Source: Rothia gullae (GTDB lineage Bacteria; Actinomycetota; Actinomycetes; Actinomycetales; Micrococcaceae). Taken from it: a stretch of DNA of 64,000 bases. The notes beneath the pieces are model-generated. The model made no database searches. It was given only the letters and a program-made list of their open reading frames with translations, and was not told the origin of the DNA. Position 1 is the stretch's first letter; each line of letters opens with the position of its first letter. The stretch is taken from NCBI RefSeq assembly GCF_024294905.1, contig NZ_JANCOC010000006.1, forward strand, positions 52,991 to 116,990, written 5' to 3'. This document shows, piece by piece, positions 63,893 to 64,000 of the stretch. Position numbers and translations under genes: made by a program.

Positions 63893-64000
63893 CCCCCCCC
63901 CCCCCCCAAAACCCGGGGGGGGGGGGGCCCCGGGTTTTTTTTTTTTTTTTTTTAGGTTGACACCCCCCAAAAGGCCCCCCGCCCCCCCGTCGCGGGGCGG
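63893..64000. other. low-quality contig end
   Basis: A run of 15 C, then AAAACCC, 13 G, CCCC, GGG, 19 T, and further C/G runs. This is not plausible genomic sequence for this organism and looks like an assembly or base-calling artefact. Confidence 0.85.

Overview
The window looks like a chromosomal contig from a Micrococcaceae actinobacterium, most probably a Rothia species close to R. mucilaginosa. This is inferred from the GC-rich codon use, mycothiol chemistry (mca), PerM/DUF6350 next to purN-purH, and the mazG-eno-ftsB-DUF501-ppx-S8 protease order. The species call is inference. The last ~110 bases (63,893-64,000) are homopolymer runs typical of an assembly edge, so this is probably draft sequence and isolated frameshifts should be read with that in mind.

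Layout. 0.1-12 kb: a CycA-like amino-acid permease, an unrecognised repeat-containing protein, Tex, an aldo/keto reductase and a 1396-aa SWIM/SNF2 helicase. 12-13.2 kb: a diverged Phd/VapC-like toxin-antitoxin pair. 13.2-22.5 kb: PerM-like membrane protein, a small membrane protein, then purine and one-carbon genes (purN, purH, glyA, folD) with a TetR regulator. 22.6-26.9 kb: a frameshifted GntR regulator, xthA, trpS, a 2H phosphoesterase, and the remnant of an AztD-like zinc lipoprotein. 27-33.6 kb: manC diverging from sdhCDAB, then an M20 amidohydrolase. 33.8-40.2 kb: a very large acidic Ala/Glu-rich protein, mazG and eno. 40.3-41.5 kb: an AT-richer islet with a GT14-type glycosyltransferase carrying an in-frame amber codon. 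41.5-47.6 kb: ftsB/divIC, DUF501, ppx, an S8 protease and NDH-2. 47.8-53.8 kb: a tRNA with UAA anticodon, DoxX, a HAD phosphatase, a Bax1-I protein, an AI-2E transporter and ilvA. 53.9-58.2 kb: greA, mca, uppS, a prepilin peptidase and a NUDIX hydrolase. 58.2-60 kb: an AT-richer MFS gene bounded by two 92-bp direct repeats that contain terminator hairpins. 60-63.8 kb: fumC, beta-carbonic anhydrase and glpX.

Most genes are core metabolism. Succinate dehydrogenase and fumarase supply the TCA cycle, NDH-2 and SdhCDAB feed electrons to menaquinone, enolase and GlpX serve glycolysis and gluconeogenesis, and PurN/PurH/GlyA/FolD share the folate one-carbon pool. The accessory layer comprises the toxin-antitoxin pair, the GT14 islet, the repeat-flanked MFS gene, two damaged genes (GntR, AztD-like) and two large low-complexity proteins.

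A recurring theme is leaderless expression: about nine genes lack a Shine-Dalgarno but have a TANNNT-like -10 box exactly 6-7 nt before the start codon. The clearest is purN, which also has a -35 box at 17-nt spacing. Metal-regulation boxes are visible: a DtxR/IdeR-like 19-mer between manC and sdhCDAB, and Zur-like 15-mers before cycA and before the AztD remnant. I saw no CRISPR array, prophage, insertion sequence or rRNA.
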